A DNA stretch of 64,000 nt from Myxococcus sp. CA023 (GCF_010998615.1 NZ_JAAEAH010000004.1:119569-183568); one strand, 5' to 3'; shown: positions 24,064-32,999, numbered from the stretch's first letter. Translations and numbers: made by a program. Notes: generated from the letters alone by a model not told the origin.

Positions 24064-25203
24064 ATGCGGATGACCGTCACTTGTGGCGCATTGCTGTCAC
24101 TTGCCGCGCGCCTGGCGCTGGCCCAGCCGGCGCCTCCTCCCGCGGGAGAACTCACGTCCCAGTCCAGCGAGGACCGGGCCGCCGGCTACTGCGACTTCGT
24201 CCGCGGCGTAGGCGGCGCGGAGGCCGCGCTCGAACTGGCGCCCGAGCTGTTCGGGGCCTTCGGCGTGGTCAACGCGGGCGAAGCCAGCGGTGGCGCCGGT
24301 ACCACGCCGCTGGGTGAGCCCACCCCGCGTGTGACGGCGGGGTTGATGTACGACCTCGTGGGCCTCTACCGCGGCCGGGCCATCCACAAGCGCGCGGAGG
24401 CGGACTGCCGCCGTCAGCGGGCGATGATTGTGCTGGAGTCCGCCATCCGCCAAGGCAACGGCCTGGGCGAACAGGCCGCGCTGGAGGCTCGAGCTCGCGT
24501 TCTGGAGGAGGCGCTGCCCCACGCCGAGGCGCTGCTCACGTCGCTTCGCAACGACATGAAGCAAGGCCTGGTGACGCTGGAGGAGCTGAACGCGGTGCAG
24601 GTCCGGCTGGATGGGCTGCGACAGCTCTCCAGCAACACACAGATTGCTCGCGAGCGGCTGGCGGCACGGCCTCGGATTCAAGAAGGTCAGCGGCTGGAGA
24701 GTGTGCTGAACGAGCTGCGAGCCGCGGATGACCAGGTCGAGGCGTATGACGGTGCGCTGCGCCGCTCGCGCGCCTGGCGCGTCAGCGTGCGCGGTGGGTA
24801 CGACGAGCTCATCGACGTCGACCAGAACCTGCCCCTCTTCGGGCAGCTCACGCTGTCCTACAATCTGGGCCACCTGTGGCAGGGCTCGGCCAACGCACGG
24901 GCGAGGGAGGGCCGCCGTCGCGCGACGCTCGACGACGTGTCGGGTGTGCCCCAGCGGGTCAACGAGCTGGTCGCCGAGCTGCGCACCGTCCACCGCACCG
25001 AGGAGGGCCGGCTGCGTGAGGTGAGCACCCTGGTGTCGGACCTGGAAGCGCAACTGCAGTCCATGGACGCGCTCCAGACGCGAGAGATTCGCCGCTTCCG
25101 CGGCTACCTGATGATGGAACTCACCCGCCTGCGCGCGGAACAGGCCTATTTGCGTGCCCATGTGGAATCGCTTCAGTCCTTCCTGGGTGCCCGGTCACCG
25201 TGA
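24064..25203 (+). CDS. Exported TolC-like helical protein
   Basis: A 379-residue protein with signal peptide MRMTVTCGALLSLAARLALA and then long amphipathic helices (for example QAALEARARVLEEALPHAEA, ELVAELRTVHRTEEGRLREV). Short beta stretches (SVRGGYDELI, FGQLTLSYNLGHLW) break them as in outer-membrane efflux proteins. It is shorter than a full TolC, so the assignment is tentative. It lies third in the polysaccharide operon; its stop overlaps the GTG start of the next gene. Confidence 0.55.
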   Translation: MRMTVTCGALLSLAARLALAQPAPPPAGELTSQSSEDRAAGYCDFVRGVGGAEAALELAPELFGAFGVVNAGEASGGAGTTPLGEPTPRVTAGLMYDLVGLYRGRAIHKRAEADCRRQRAMIVLESAIRQGNGLGEQAALEARARVLEEALPHAEALLTSLRNDMKQGLVTLEELNAVQVRLDGLRQLSSNTQIARERLAARPRIQEGQRLESVLNELRAADDQVEAYDGALRRSRAWRVSVRGGYDELIDVDQNLPLFGQLTLSYNLGHLWQGSANARAREGRRRATLDDVSGVPQRVNELVAELRTVHRTEEGRLREVSTLVSDLEAQLQSMDALQTREIRRFRGYLMMELTRLRAEQAYLRAHVESLQSFLGARSP

Positions 25204-25937
25204 CACCGCGCCGGCTGCTCGTGGACTGCGGCGTCCTGGCCGCGCTGCTGGGCGCCGGCGCCAGTCCAGCGAATGAAGGCTGGGATGGCGGTGTGGCGTC
25301 ACGGCTCGCTCCGAGGGAATGGGGTGAGCCGCGCCGCATAGAGGCGCCCCGGAAGAAAGGCAGGCACATGCTGACGCGCGTCCCGTTGTCCCGACTGAAG
25401 GTCACTGAAGGAAGCCTGGAGCCCGGCCCCGGCGAGCAGTTCCTCGTCGACGGGCCGCGCATGCGCGCCATCGTTCCTGGAAGCACGACGAGCAACGTGG
25501 CGCTGCGCTTCACCCTTCTAGGCCCCACTGAGCGCCAGGTGGCCTTGTCTTCGGGGGAGCAGCGCCAGCAGGTGGGTCTCAAGCTCTTCGCGGTGGATGC
25601 CTGCAACGTGCTGTACGCGATGTGGCGGCTGTCCCCCAAGCCGGGCATCGTCGTCAACTTCAAGCGCAACCCGGGACAGCACACCAGCCGCGAGTGCGGA
25701 AACCGGGGCTACACCATCCTGCGCCCCGAGCAGCACGTCCGGCTCGAAGCGCCCTCGACAGGGGAGCCCCACACGCTGCGGGCCCAGCTCGACGGCAAGG
25801 TCCTCCGCGTCTGGGCGGACGACACGCTCGCGTGGACGGGCGAAGTGCCCGAAGAGGCGCTCGCGCCGGAGGCCCCGGTGGGCCTGCGCTCGGACAATGT
25901 CCGGCTGAGTCTTCAGCTCTCCACGCCGCCGCCCTGA
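25200..25937 (+). CDS. Exported beta-sandwich protein, possible glycan-binding
   Basis: A 245-residue protein whose signal peptide ends near GAGASPANEG. The mature part is rich in beta strands and in the pattern of concanavalin-like lectin folds (VNFKRNPGQHTSRECGNRGY, LRAQLDGKVLRVWADDTLAW, PVGLRSDNVRLSLQL). It overlaps the upstream gene by GTGA. As the last gene of a polysaccharide synthase operon it may bind or shape the exported polymer. No catalytic residues are evident. Confidence 0.55.
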   Translation: MTPRRLLVDCGVLAALLGAGASPANEGWDGGVASRLAPREWGEPRRIEAPRKKGRHMLTRVPLSRLKVTEGSLEPGPGEQFLVDGPRMRAIVPGSTTSNVALRFTLLGPTERQVALSSGEQRQQVGLKLFAVDACNVLYAMWRLSPKPGIVVNFKRNPGQHTSRECGNRGYTILRPEQHVRLEAPSTGEPHTLRAQLDGKVLRVWADDTLAWTGEVPEEALAPEAPVGLRSDNVRLSLQLSTPPP

Positions 25938-26034
25938 AGTGTGCGGACGTTCCGCGCCAGCTCACAGAACGCCCACGGTCGATTAGGGAGGCGAGCCAGG
26001 GGCACACCGTCACCGGATCCGCGCTTGCGTCGTT

Positions 26035-26071
26035 CCCCTGAGCGCCACGGCAACCGCGCGGCGCCCAGGGG
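26035..26071. terminator. Bidirectional hairpin between convergent genes
   Basis: CCCCTG-A-GCGCC (26035-26046) pairs with GGCGC-C-CAGGGG (26060-26071): 11 pairs with one A/C mismatch, just before the stop of the MBL-Rieske gene and downstream of the polysaccharide operon. Confidence 0.5.
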
Positions 26072-26079
26072 ACACGGCA

Positions 26080-27687
26080 CTACAGCTGAGGCTGCGGGTC
26101 CGCCGCCGGCGTCTGGGGCTTCTCCTGCTCACGCTCTGGCAGCAGCTCCGCGCAGAGCGTGGACGTGTTCTGCGTGCACACGCCCCCCGCGTCCAGGTCG
26201 AACTGCCAACGGTGGCGCGGGCACACCAGGTAGCGCCCCTCCTCCACCCAGCCCTCGGACAGGTCGGCGCCCTGGTGGGGGCAGAAGCGCTGGATGGAGA
26301 AGCGCCGCCCACCAGCCTCCACCACCGTTCGCTCCCGCTGGGACTCGGTGGAGCGGATGCCCTCGCAGAACTCGCGCATGTCCTCGACTTCCACCCCCAG
26401 GAAGCCGTGCAGCACCGGCTCATACACGTCCGGGTTGCGGCTCAGGCGCAGGCGGAACGACAGCAGGAAGTCCTCCCACGTGAGCTTGCGGTCCAACACG
26501 CGCCCCACGTCGGCCGCGCTCGTCTTCAGCGTGTAGCGGACCTCTTCCTGGATGTCCGCCACCACGTGGACACGGCGCGCCTTGAAGTCCACGCGCAAGA
26601 GCTGCTCCGGAAGCTCCGTCAGCTCCACGTAGAGCGGCATGCCCACGCGCTCGTTCAGGTCGAGGAGGTCCAGCTTGCGCTGCAGCTCCACGCGCAGCCG
26701 CTCGTGAATCTCCGCCACCTCCGCGACGAGCAGGTTGCGCCGCCGCTCGCGGAACACGGACTCCTGCCGCTTCGCGTAGTCGTGCAGGTACACCTTCAGG
26801 TTCTCCGGCGTCACCCGCTCGGCCACCTGCGAGACGAACTCCAGCGACTTCGCGTCCAGCACGTCCCCGGGCATCGGCTCCAGGTAGCGCGTCTTCCCCT
26901 GGGGCAGGCGCTGCCGCAGGAAGGCGAAGAGCTGCGTCGCGTTCGGGAAGATGTTCACCTTCTCGAAATTGAGGTGGAACTGCGCCGGGTCCAGGAAGGC
27001 CGCGGGCCCGGCCGCCGCGATGTACGCCCGCGGATGAATCACCTCGAGCGTGCGCGCCACCGCCTCGAACTTGCTCTCCCGCTTCTTCAGCGAGATGGCC
27101 GCGTAGGTCTCCGCCGGGTACTCGTAGCAGGTGGGGTGCCAGATGGCCCCGGAGAACTGCGCGGAGAACACGTCGATGGGCCCCTCCTCCGCGACGATGC
27201 GCCCCATCCGGTCATGGAGCTTGCAGTCGTTGATGTTGAGGAAGCACTGCCCGTCACCGCGCACCATCACCGCGGAGTCACGGTTGGTCCCCTGCTCCGA
27301 CACGAACAACTTCACGTAGCCGCCCTTGATGGGGACCTCGTGGCCGTCCTCGCAGGCGATGACCTGCTTGCAGCCATACCTGGCGAACACGTCCTGCAAC
27401 TCGGAGCGGTGGAAGCGCGGCACCAGCACCGTGAAGTCCCGCTGGCGGATGGTGGCCAGGAACTCCGGGTCGAAGTGGTCCTTGTGCTCGTGGCTGACGT
27501 AGAGGTAGCGCTCCTTGCCGGGCGTCTCCAGCTTCTCCCGCACGCGCGGCGCCAGGTGGTGGTTGCACGGCAGCTGCATCCACGCCGAGTCGAATGCCCC
27601 GCGGGACGACAGCCACGGGTCCATGACGACAATGGCCCCCGCCGTCTCCACGACGAACCCGGCGTGGCCCAGGAAAGTAATGTGCAT
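26080..27687 (-). CDS. MBL-fold hydrolase fused to a Rieske [2Fe-2S] domain
   Basis: A 535-residue protein. The N-terminal half is a metallo-beta-lactamase fold (MHITFLGHAGFVVETAGAIV; YLYVSHEHKDHFDPEF with HxHxDH). The C-terminal 110 residues form a Rieske domain with cluster ligands in FCPHQGADLSEGW and CPRHRWQFDLDAGG (CxH, then CxxH about 17 residues on). The same pair of folds builds CMP-N-acetylneuraminate hydroxylase, though orthology is not claimed. It probably performs an oxygenation or electron-coupled reaction in the cytosol. ATG 27687 was chosen because the MBL fold starts there. Confidence 0.82.
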   Translation of the reverse strand: MHITFLGHAGFVVETAGAIVVMDPWLSSRGAFDSAWMQLPCNHHLAPRVREKLETPGKERYLYVSHEHKDHFDPEFLATIRQRDFTVLVPRFHRSELQDVFARYGCKQVIACEDGHEVPIKGGYVKLFVSEQGTNRDSAVMVRGDGQCFLNINDCKLHDRMGRIVAEEGPIDVFSAQFSGAIWHPTCYEYPAETYAAISLKKRESKFEAVARTLEVIHPRAYIAAAGPAAFLDPAQFHLNFEKVNIFPNATQLFAFLRQRLPQGKTRYLEPMPGDVLDAKSLEFVSQVAERVTPENLKVYLHDYAKRQESVFRERRRNLLVAEVAEIHERLRVELQRKLDLLDLNERVGMPLYVELTELPEQLLRVDFKARRVHVVADIQEEVRYTLKTSAADVGRVLDRKLTWEDFLLSFRLRLSRNPDVYEPVLHGFLGVEVEDMREFCEGIRSTESQRERTVVEAGGRRFSIQRFCPHQGADLSEGWVEEGRYLVCPRHRWQFDLDAGGVCTQNTSTLCAELLPEREQEKPQTPAADPQPQL

Positions 27688-27953
27688 GGGAAGTCTTCCT
27701 CTCTGACAGCCAGTGGGCCGGCCTGAGCGCCGAGCCCCGACGAAACAGGGCTGCCGGCGGCTGGCTGGCGCGTCGACGCCCGCAAGGTGGGGAGGCCGAA
27801 GCCACACTCGCCACCCGCCCGGGAGGTGGACCTTCCCGTCCATGGACGCACGAAGGGCGCGGAGGACCTCGTCGGGTCCCCCACGCCCTCGTGGGACTGC
27901 GGACTTCTGTTCAGGCGCGCCTCCGAGCAGCGGGCGCGCCAGGCATCAGCAGC

Positions 27954-29042
27954 TCACTGCTCCGGCGCGATTTCGCGCACGGACAGCCACTTGAAGTCCA
28001 CGTCGTCGGTGCTGTCCCAACGGAACGTGGCGATGGGGCCGCCCCACGTGAGCGGAATCGCGCCATCCGCGCCGCCACAGTGCTCGGCGTCACCGCCCCA
28101 GTCACCGGCGTCCACGAAGTCGTAGATCTTCTCCCAGGAGACCTTGTCGGCGTTCTCGTTGAGGTACATCTCCAGGTGCACGGCCTCCTTGCCGTTGACC
28201 TGCGTGTTCCGCATCACCGTCTTGAAGCCCACCCAGCGGCCCGTCAGCGGCTCCGTCACCTTCTTGTACGGCGCCTGCTCGTAGGAGACGTGCCACGCCT
28301 CCTTCTGGAAACGAGCCCGGCCATCGAAGTGCAGCGCGCCCTTGTAGCTGCTGCCCTCACAGCCCTCGTGGTCGTCGTTGTGCCTCCCGCCACGCGCATA
28401 CATGTCGAAGTTGTCGGACTCATCGGACGCGGAGTTGAGCTTCACGAAGCCCGTCATCTCGATGTTCTTCCAGTCGTTCGGCGACTGCATGTAGCCACGG
28501 CTGGCGAGCACGTCACGGTCATACGTGGCGATCTCTTTCGGCTTGTAGCCGGTGGACGTGAAGACGTTCATGCGCACCTTGTCGCTCTTGAGATTCCAAG
28601 AGCCGTCCGAGTTGCGCGTGAGGTCGTCCTGCGGATCGAAGCGACTGTCGGACATCGCGTCGTCGGCCAGGAACCACTGCTCACCGCCGGCGGCAGACGG
28701 GTGGATCATCGTCACGCCGAACTTGTCCGCGCCCGACTCGACAGGCTGCTCGGGCTCGGTCGACGGGTCCCCGGGATTGGTCGATGGCCCGTCGGGCGGC
28801 GTGGTGGCGACAGGATCATCCGGCGAAGTGTCGGAGTCCCCAGGCTCCGGAGTGCTGGGGGTCTGGCCACCGGGCGTCTGCTCGGACGGAGGGGGAGCAG
28901 GCACCTGCGGAGACTGGCCAGGGGGCACGGTATGCCCTGGCGCGTTGGAATCCTCGTTACCAGCTTCATTCCCGCAGCCCGTGATGGCGGCCAGCGCAAA
29001 GAGAGCACCACACGTCGAGGAAAGAAAACGATTCCGAGTCAA
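27954..29042 (-). CDS. Surface lipoprotein with Pro-rich linker and lectin-like domain
   Basis: A 362-residue protein with a signal peptide ending LAAITGC (lipobox). A low-complexity linker rich in Pro, Thr, Ser, Glu and Asp spans about residues 25-105. A beta-rich domain follows that resembles concanavalin-fold glycan-binding or lyase domains (MTGFVKLNSASDESDNFDMY, DGRARFQKEAWHVSY). The start is TTG 29042 with AGGA eight bases upstream; no ATG fits. It is probably anchored in the outer membrane with the domain on a flexible stalk. No catalytic motif is certain. Confidence 0.65.
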   Translation of the reverse strand: MTRNRFLSSTCGALFALAAITGCGNEAGNEDSNAPGHTVPPGQSPQVPAPPPSEQTPGGQTPSTPEPGDSDTSPDDPVATTPPDGPSTNPGDPSTEPEQPVESGADKFGVTMIHPSAAGGEQWFLADDAMSDSRFDPQDDLTRNSDGSWNLKSDKVRMNVFTSTGYKPKEIATYDRDVLASRGYMQSPNDWKNIEMTGFVKLNSASDESDNFDMYARGGRHNDDHEGCEGSSYKGALHFDGRARFQKEAWHVSYEQAPYKKVTEPLTGRWVGFKTVMRNTQVNGKEAVHLEMYLNENADKVSWEKIYDFVDAGDWGGDAEHCGGADGAIPLTWGGPIATFRWDSTDDVDFKWLSVREIAPEQ

Positions 29043-29391
29043 AATAGCGTCCTTACTGCTTGAGGCATGAGGGTGACGAGTCCCCAGGCGCCTATCGCCT
29101 GGAGTTGGCTCGACGCGTCCTTCCGTCGGGAGGAGTAGCTGCCCTCAGGGACGGTGACGCCTGGCTGGTCTCATATCCCCGTGTTTGATTAGTCCAACCG
29201 GGACGGTTCCAAACCCGTCGCCTTCAAAACCACTTCCCAAACATTTGGGATGTTTTGGACTGCCCGTATGCCGCCTGGGCTACGGAGAGAGCACGGCCGC
29301 ATTTTGCCCGGGTCCTTCGGTTTTCTCGATGGAGTGTGGCTGGAATTCCTATTTGCGGAAGGCTCGGATGACTCCTATCTGACGCCCCCAT
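29043..29391. other. Intergenic between divergent lipoprotein and TerC genes
   Basis: About 350 bases without a supported gene. I searched for the yybP-ykoY manganese riboswitch often found before TerC genes and could not build it. The clearest structure is the palindrome at 29225-29257. Confidence 0.4.
29225..29257. promoter_or_regulatory. Extended palindrome upstream of terC
   Basis: The core TCCCAAA-CA-TTTGGGA (29235-29250) is perfect, and outer CAAAAC (29225-29230) and GTTTTG (29252-29257) extend it. It is A+T-richer than its surroundings. It may be an operator between the two divergent genes. Confidence 0.35.
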
Positions 29392-30351
29392 ATGGAAACC
29401 TTCCCAAGCGTCGGCAGTCCGGGCCTGTGGGCCGGCTTTGTCGCCTTCGTCATCGCGATGCTGGCGCTCGATCTCGGCGTCTTCCACCGCAAAGCCCATG
29501 TGGTGAAGTTCAAGGAGGCCCTGGGCTGGAGCGTGTTGTGGGTCAGCCTGGCGCTCGTCTTCGGCGCGGGTGTCTGGTGGAAGTTCGGGCCCGAGCCCGG
29601 CCTCCAGTTCATCACCGGCTACCTCATCGAGAAGTCGCTCTCCGTCGACAACATCTTCGTCTTCGTCGTCATCTTCTCGGCGCTGCGAATCCCCGCGCTG
29701 TACCAGCACCGGGTCCTCTTCTGGGGCATCCTCAGCGCGCTGGCGCTGCGAGCCATCATGATTTTCGCGGGCGTGGCGATGCTGGCCCGCTTCCACTGGC
29801 TCATCTACGTCTTCGGCGGCTTCCTCATCCTCACGGGCGTGAAGCTCTTCCTCCAGCGCAACAAGGAGGACAACCCGGAGGAAGGCGCGCTGATGCGTCT
29901 GGCCCGGCGGACCATCCCCTCGACGCCCAACTTCGACGGGCACCACTTCTTCACCGTGGAGAACGGCCGCAAGCTGGCCACGCCGCTGCTGATGGCGCTC
30001 CTGCTGGTGGAGGCGTCGGACATCCTCTTCGCGCTCGACTCCATCCCCGCCATCTTCGCCGTGACGACGGACCCCTTCATCGTCTTCACGTCCAACATCT
30101 TCGCCATCCTCGGCCTGCGCTCCATGTTCTTCATGATGGCCGGCGCGGTGGAGAAGTTCAGCTACCTGAAGGTGGGCCTCTCCGCGGTGCTCGTCTTCGT
30201 CGGCACGAAGATGGCAATCATCGACTTCGTGAAGGTGCCACCCGCGGTGTCCCTGACGGTCATCGGCGGCCTGCTGGGCGCGAGCATCGTCGCGTCGCTC
30301 ATCAAGTCCCGGAACACGCCCACCGGCGACGCCGACGCGCCCAAGGTCTGA
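29392..30351 (+). CDS. TerC/Alx family integral membrane protein
   Basis: A 319-residue protein with eight or nine hydrophobic segments. The TerC hallmarks are EKSLSVDNIFVFVVIF and EASDILFALDSIPAIFAVT, two copies of the acidic D-N/S-I-F/P motif in opposite halves. Family members export manganese or support metal loading of secreted proteins, and are linked to tellurite resistance and alkaline stress. Full length with intact acidic residues, so probably functional. A hairpin with a following T-run ends the transcript at 30381-30416. Confidence 0.93.
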   Translation: METFPSVGSPGLWAGFVAFVIAMLALDLGVFHRKAHVVKFKEALGWSVLWVSLALVFGAGVWWKFGPEPGLQFITGYLIEKSLSVDNIFVFVVIFSALRIPALYQHRVLFWGILSALALRAIMIFAGVAMLARFHWLIYVFGGFLILTGVKLFLQRNKEDNPEEGALMRLARRTIPSTPNFDGHHFFTVENGRKLATPLLMALLLVEASDILFALDSIPAIFAVTTDPFIVFTSNIFAILGLRSMFFMMAGAVEKFSYLKVGLSAVLVFVGTKMAIIDFVKVPPAVSLTVIGGLLGASIVASLIKSRNTPTGDADAPKV

Positions 30352-30380
30352 GCCGCACCGCGGCCTCACGCCGCGATCTC

Positions 30381-30416
30381 AAGCCCACTCCGCGCAGCAT
30401 GCGGGGTGGGCTTTCT
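30381..30416 (+). terminator. Intrinsic terminator of the TerC gene
   Basis: AAGCCCAC-T-CCGC pairs with GCGG-G-GTGGGCTT around loop GCAGCAT, followed by TTTCTT, about 30 bases after the TerC stop codon. Confidence 0.7.
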
Positions 30417-30456
30417 TGCGTCTGGCGCGGCGGTGAAGGCGGAGCCCCAAAAGCAG

Positions 30457-30492
30457 AAAGGCCGTGAGTCCCGATTCGGACTCACGGCCTTT
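30457..30492. terminator. Bidirectional intrinsic terminator beside tRNA-Val
   Basis: AAAGGCCGTGAGTCC and GGACTCACGGCCTTT are perfect complements around CGATTC, giving flanking A and T runs on both strands. It lies seven bases past the 3' end of the minus-strand tRNA-Val and also catches read-through from the TerC gene. Confidence 0.8.
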
Positions 30493-30498
30493 CTTGAG

Positions 30499-30570
30499 TG
30501 GGCGCAGCAGGGTTTGAACCTGCGACCCCTGCCGTGTGAAGGCAGTGCTCTACCGCTGAGCTATACGCCC
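30499..30570 (-). tRNA. tRNA-Val(CAC)
   Basis: The minus strand gives acceptor GGGCGTA/TGCGCCC, D stem GCTC/GAGC, anticodon arm CTGCC-TTCACAC-GGCAG and T arm with loop TTCAAAC. The anticodon CAC decodes GTG, the main valine codon in this G+C-rich genome. Discriminator A; CCA not encoded. A perfect terminator follows. Confidence 0.95.
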
Positions 30571-30660
30571 TTCTGCTGTCTGCTGCCCGCCGCCGGTGTT
30601 GCCAGCGGCGAACGCGGGTGTAGATGCCATTCGCCCGCTCAGGTGTCAACGCATTTTCGA

Positions 30661-30930
30661 CTACAGCGCGCCGAGCTTCTCATCGAGCTCGCGCAGCCGG
30701 CGCTTGAGGCCGGACAGCTGCTTGCCCAGGGCCTTGAACTCGCTGCGGGGCGCGAAGTTCAGCGCCTTCATCAGCTCCTCCTGCCCCCGGTCGAGCGCCT
30801 GCTTGCCGCGCTGGGCTTTCCCAATGGCGTTGGCAATGGCCATGGCGCGGCGGTCGTCGGCCATGAGCTTCTCCATGGCCTTGCCCGACACGTTGAGGGC
30901 CTGCTTCTTCAGATCGTCCTTGATTCCCAT
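30661..30930 (-). CDS. Conserved small helical protein
   Basis: An 89-residue protein starting MGIKDDLKKQALNVSGKAME, nearly all helical. Its C-terminal segment RSEFKALGKQLSGLKRRLRE looks like a short coiled-coil. It resembles the C-terminal region of some PHA-granule-type small proteins, but I do not claim the family. It follows the SCP2-like gene by 12 bases on the same strand, so the two are probably co-transcribed with the Hsp70 gene upstream. Confidence 0.6.
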   Translation of the reverse strand: MGIKDDLKKQALNVSGKAMEKLMADDRRAMAIANAIGKAQRGKQALDRGQEELMKALNFAPRSEFKALGKQLSGLKRRLRELDEKLGAL

Positions 30931-30942
30931 GGGGTCTCTCGC

Positions 30943-31368
30943 TCAGGGCTCGTCGATGAACTGCGTCCGCAGCTCCGCGAAGACGCGGTCGGCGATGCCC
31001 TTGTACTTCATGCGTTCGATCAGCGGCTGCAGGTCGCCCTTCATGGAGATGCGGCGCTTGAGCACCGCCTCCACCGGGTCCAGCGTCCCTTCGAGGAGCT
31101 GCTTCCAGACGCTGTAGGGCGCGCGGGCCAGGTACACCGGCTCCAGTTCGTCCAGATCGTCCGGATCCGCCAGGACGCGCGCCTTCTCGATGCGGCAGTC
31201 ACCGGGGACGACGTGCACCACGAAAGCCTTCGCCAGCTTGCCGGGCTCGGCTTCCACCACCGCCCCGAAGTCGCCCTTCCAGCCCTTGCCGGCCATGGCG
31301 CACTCGGGATCCTCATTGGTGAGGCGGACCGCTTCGTCCACCCACTCCTTCGACGGGAACTTCGCCAT
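30943..31368 (-). CDS. SCP2-like sterol/lipid carrier domain protein
   Basis: A 141-residue protein starting MAKFPSKEWVDEAVRLTNED. The SCP2 fold is suggested by WKGDFGAVVEAEPGKLAKAF, ARVLADPDDLDELEPVYLAR, and WKQLLEGTLDPVEAVLKRRI with MKGDLQPL. The TxxLLxGxLdP...G.l.GD pattern is typical of the family. Such domains bind lipids or acyl-CoA. The start at 31368 is supported by domain alignment. It lies 8 bases downstream of the Hsp70 stop. Confidence 0.75.
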   Translation of the reverse strand: MAKFPSKEWVDEAVRLTNEDPECAMAGKGWKGDFGAVVEAEPGKLAKAFVVHVVPGDCRIEKARVLADPDDLDELEPVYLARAPYSVWKQLLEGTLDPVEAVLKRRISMKGDLQPLIERMKYKGIADRVFAELRTQFIDEP

Positions 31369-31376
31369 CTGGACTC

Positions 31377-32999
31377 CTAGCCCCTCCGGAAGATGCTCTT
31401 GATACTGGAGAAGAGCCCCCGGTCGTCGCTCCCGCTGCTGCTGGAGCTGGGCACCTGCTGTGAGTGACGCGACGCGACCTCCTGGAGCGCCCGCTTGAGC
31501 TGCTCCGGCGTGTCGCGGGTGGCGAGGTCCACCTTGCGCATACCGCTCGCTTCCTCCACCGTCACCTGGAGCAGACACTCCTCGGTGAGGCGGAAGTCGA
31601 TCTTCCGGCCGGCGGCGGCCGAGGGCACGCGCACCGTGCCCAGATATTCGTTGTCCACCAGCAGGTCACTGTCCCCCTGGTAGATGTCCAGCTCGATGAA
31701 GGGCGAGCCCGGCTCCTTGGGAGGAGGCAGGCGGAAGCTCTTCACCATGGGAATCAGCGAGTTCTTCTCGATGATGCGCTTCACGCGCCCGTTGGGCATC
31801 GCGTAGCCAATGGGCATGGACAGCGCGTCCAGCAGCGTCACCGCGTCGATGCTGCCCAGCGAGTCGCCCAGCAGCGCCGCGCCCAGGGCCACGCACTCGT
31901 CCGGGTGGACGCCCTTGCGCGGCGCCTTGCCGAAGTGCGCCTGGATCTTCTGCTGCACCAGCGGCATGCGGCTCTGGCCGCCCACCAAGATGATCTCGTC
32001 GATCTCCGCGCGGGAGATGCCCTTCTCCGCCAGCACGCGGTCGCAGATCTCGAAGGTGCGGTCCACCAGGTCGCCGGTGAGGCTGTTGAGGAACTCGCGC
32101 GTCAGGGGGATGCGCATGTCCATCGGCTTGCCCTTGCGCTCGTCGATGAAGGGCAGGTCGATGACGACGTTGGGGATCAGCGTGAGGTCGATCTTCGCCG
32201 CCTCCGCCGCGTTCTTGATGCGCTGGAGCGCGATGGGGTTTTCCGTGTTGAGGTCGACCTTGGTCTCCTCCCGGAAGCGCTCCAGCGCGTACTCCATGAT
32301 GCGGTTGTCGAAGTCCGTCCCGCCCAGGAAGGTGTCACCGCCGGTGGCGAGGACTTCGAAGACATTGCCGGCCAGGTGCAGCACGGACACGTCGAAGGTG
32401 CCGCCGCCCAGGTCGTAGACGAGGACCTTCTGATCCAGGCCCCGGTTGAAGCCGTAGGCCAGCGCCGCGGCGGTGGGCTCGTTGACGATGCGCTTCACGT
32501 CGAAGCCCGCCAGCCGGCCGGCCTCCTTCACCGCGTTGCGCTGGTTGTCGTTGTAGTAGGCCGGGACGGAGATGACCGCCCCCTCGATGGGGCCGCCCAG
32601 GAACTGCTCCGCGATGGTCTTCACCTGGCCCAGCACGAAGCTGGACACATGGGGCAGCGAGTACAGCTTGCCACCCATCATCACCGCGGCGTCCCCGTTG
32701 GCGCCCTCGACGATGTCGTACGGGAAGTAGCCCCGGAGCTCCTCCACCGTCTTGGAGTTGTACTTCCGCCCGATGAGCCGCTTGGTCCCCCAGAGCGTGT
32801 TCTTCGGGTTGGTGACCATCTGATCCTTGGCCACCCCGCCCACCAGCAGGTCGCCGCGCGCCGACAGCGCCACGACGGAGGGCAGCGTGAGGTTGCCACG
32901 ATCGGTGGGGACGATCTTCGGGATGCGGTTGCGGACGGACGCCACCAGCGTGTTGGTGGTGCCGAGGTCAATCCCGATGATGCGAGGTCTGTCCGCCAT
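31377..32999 (-). CDS. Hsp70 (DnaK-like) chaperone with shortened C-terminus
   Basis: A 540-residue Hsp70, about 100 residues shorter than housekeeping DnaK. The ATPase signatures are intact: GIDLGTTNTLVAS, VYDLGGGTFDVSVL and ILVGGQSRMPLVQ. The substrate-binding beta domain is present, but the helical lid is cut short and replaced by a Ser-rich linker ending in a basic, amphipathic LFSSIKSIFRRG. No GrpE or DnaJ gene is adjacent. Specialised DnaK paralogues are common in myxobacteria, including some required for motility; which one this is cannot be told from sequence. Confidence 0.88.
   Translation of the reverse strand: MADRPRIIGIDLGTTNTLVASVRNRIPKIVPTDRGNLTLPSVVALSARGDLLVGGVAKDQMVTNPKNTLWGTKRLIGRKYNSKTVEELRGYFPYDIVEGANGDAAVMMGGKLYSLPHVSSFVLGQVKTIAEQFLGGPIEGAVISVPAYYNDNQRNAVKEAGRLAGFDVKRIVNEPTAAALAYGFNRGLDQKVLVYDLGGGTFDVSVLHLAGNVFEVLATGGDTFLGGTDFDNRIMEYALERFREETKVDLNTENPIALQRIKNAAEAAKIDLTLIPNVVIDLPFIDERKGKPMDMRIPLTREFLNSLTGDLVDRTFEICDRVLAEKGISRAEIDEIILVGGQSRMPLVQQKIQAHFGKAPRKGVHPDECVALGAALLGDSLGSIDAVTLLDALSMPIGYAMPNGRVKRIIEKNSLIPMVKSFRLPPPKEPGSPFIELDIYQGDSDLLVDNEYLGTVRVPSAAAGRKIDFRLTEECLLQVTVEEASGMRKVDLATRDTPEQLKRALQEVASRHSQQVPSSSSSGSDDRGLFSSIKSIFRRG

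Noticed and set aside
29160..29391. yybP-ykoY manganese riboswitch before the TerC gene
   Set aside because: The conserved loop sequences and three-way helix could not be assembled from the leader.
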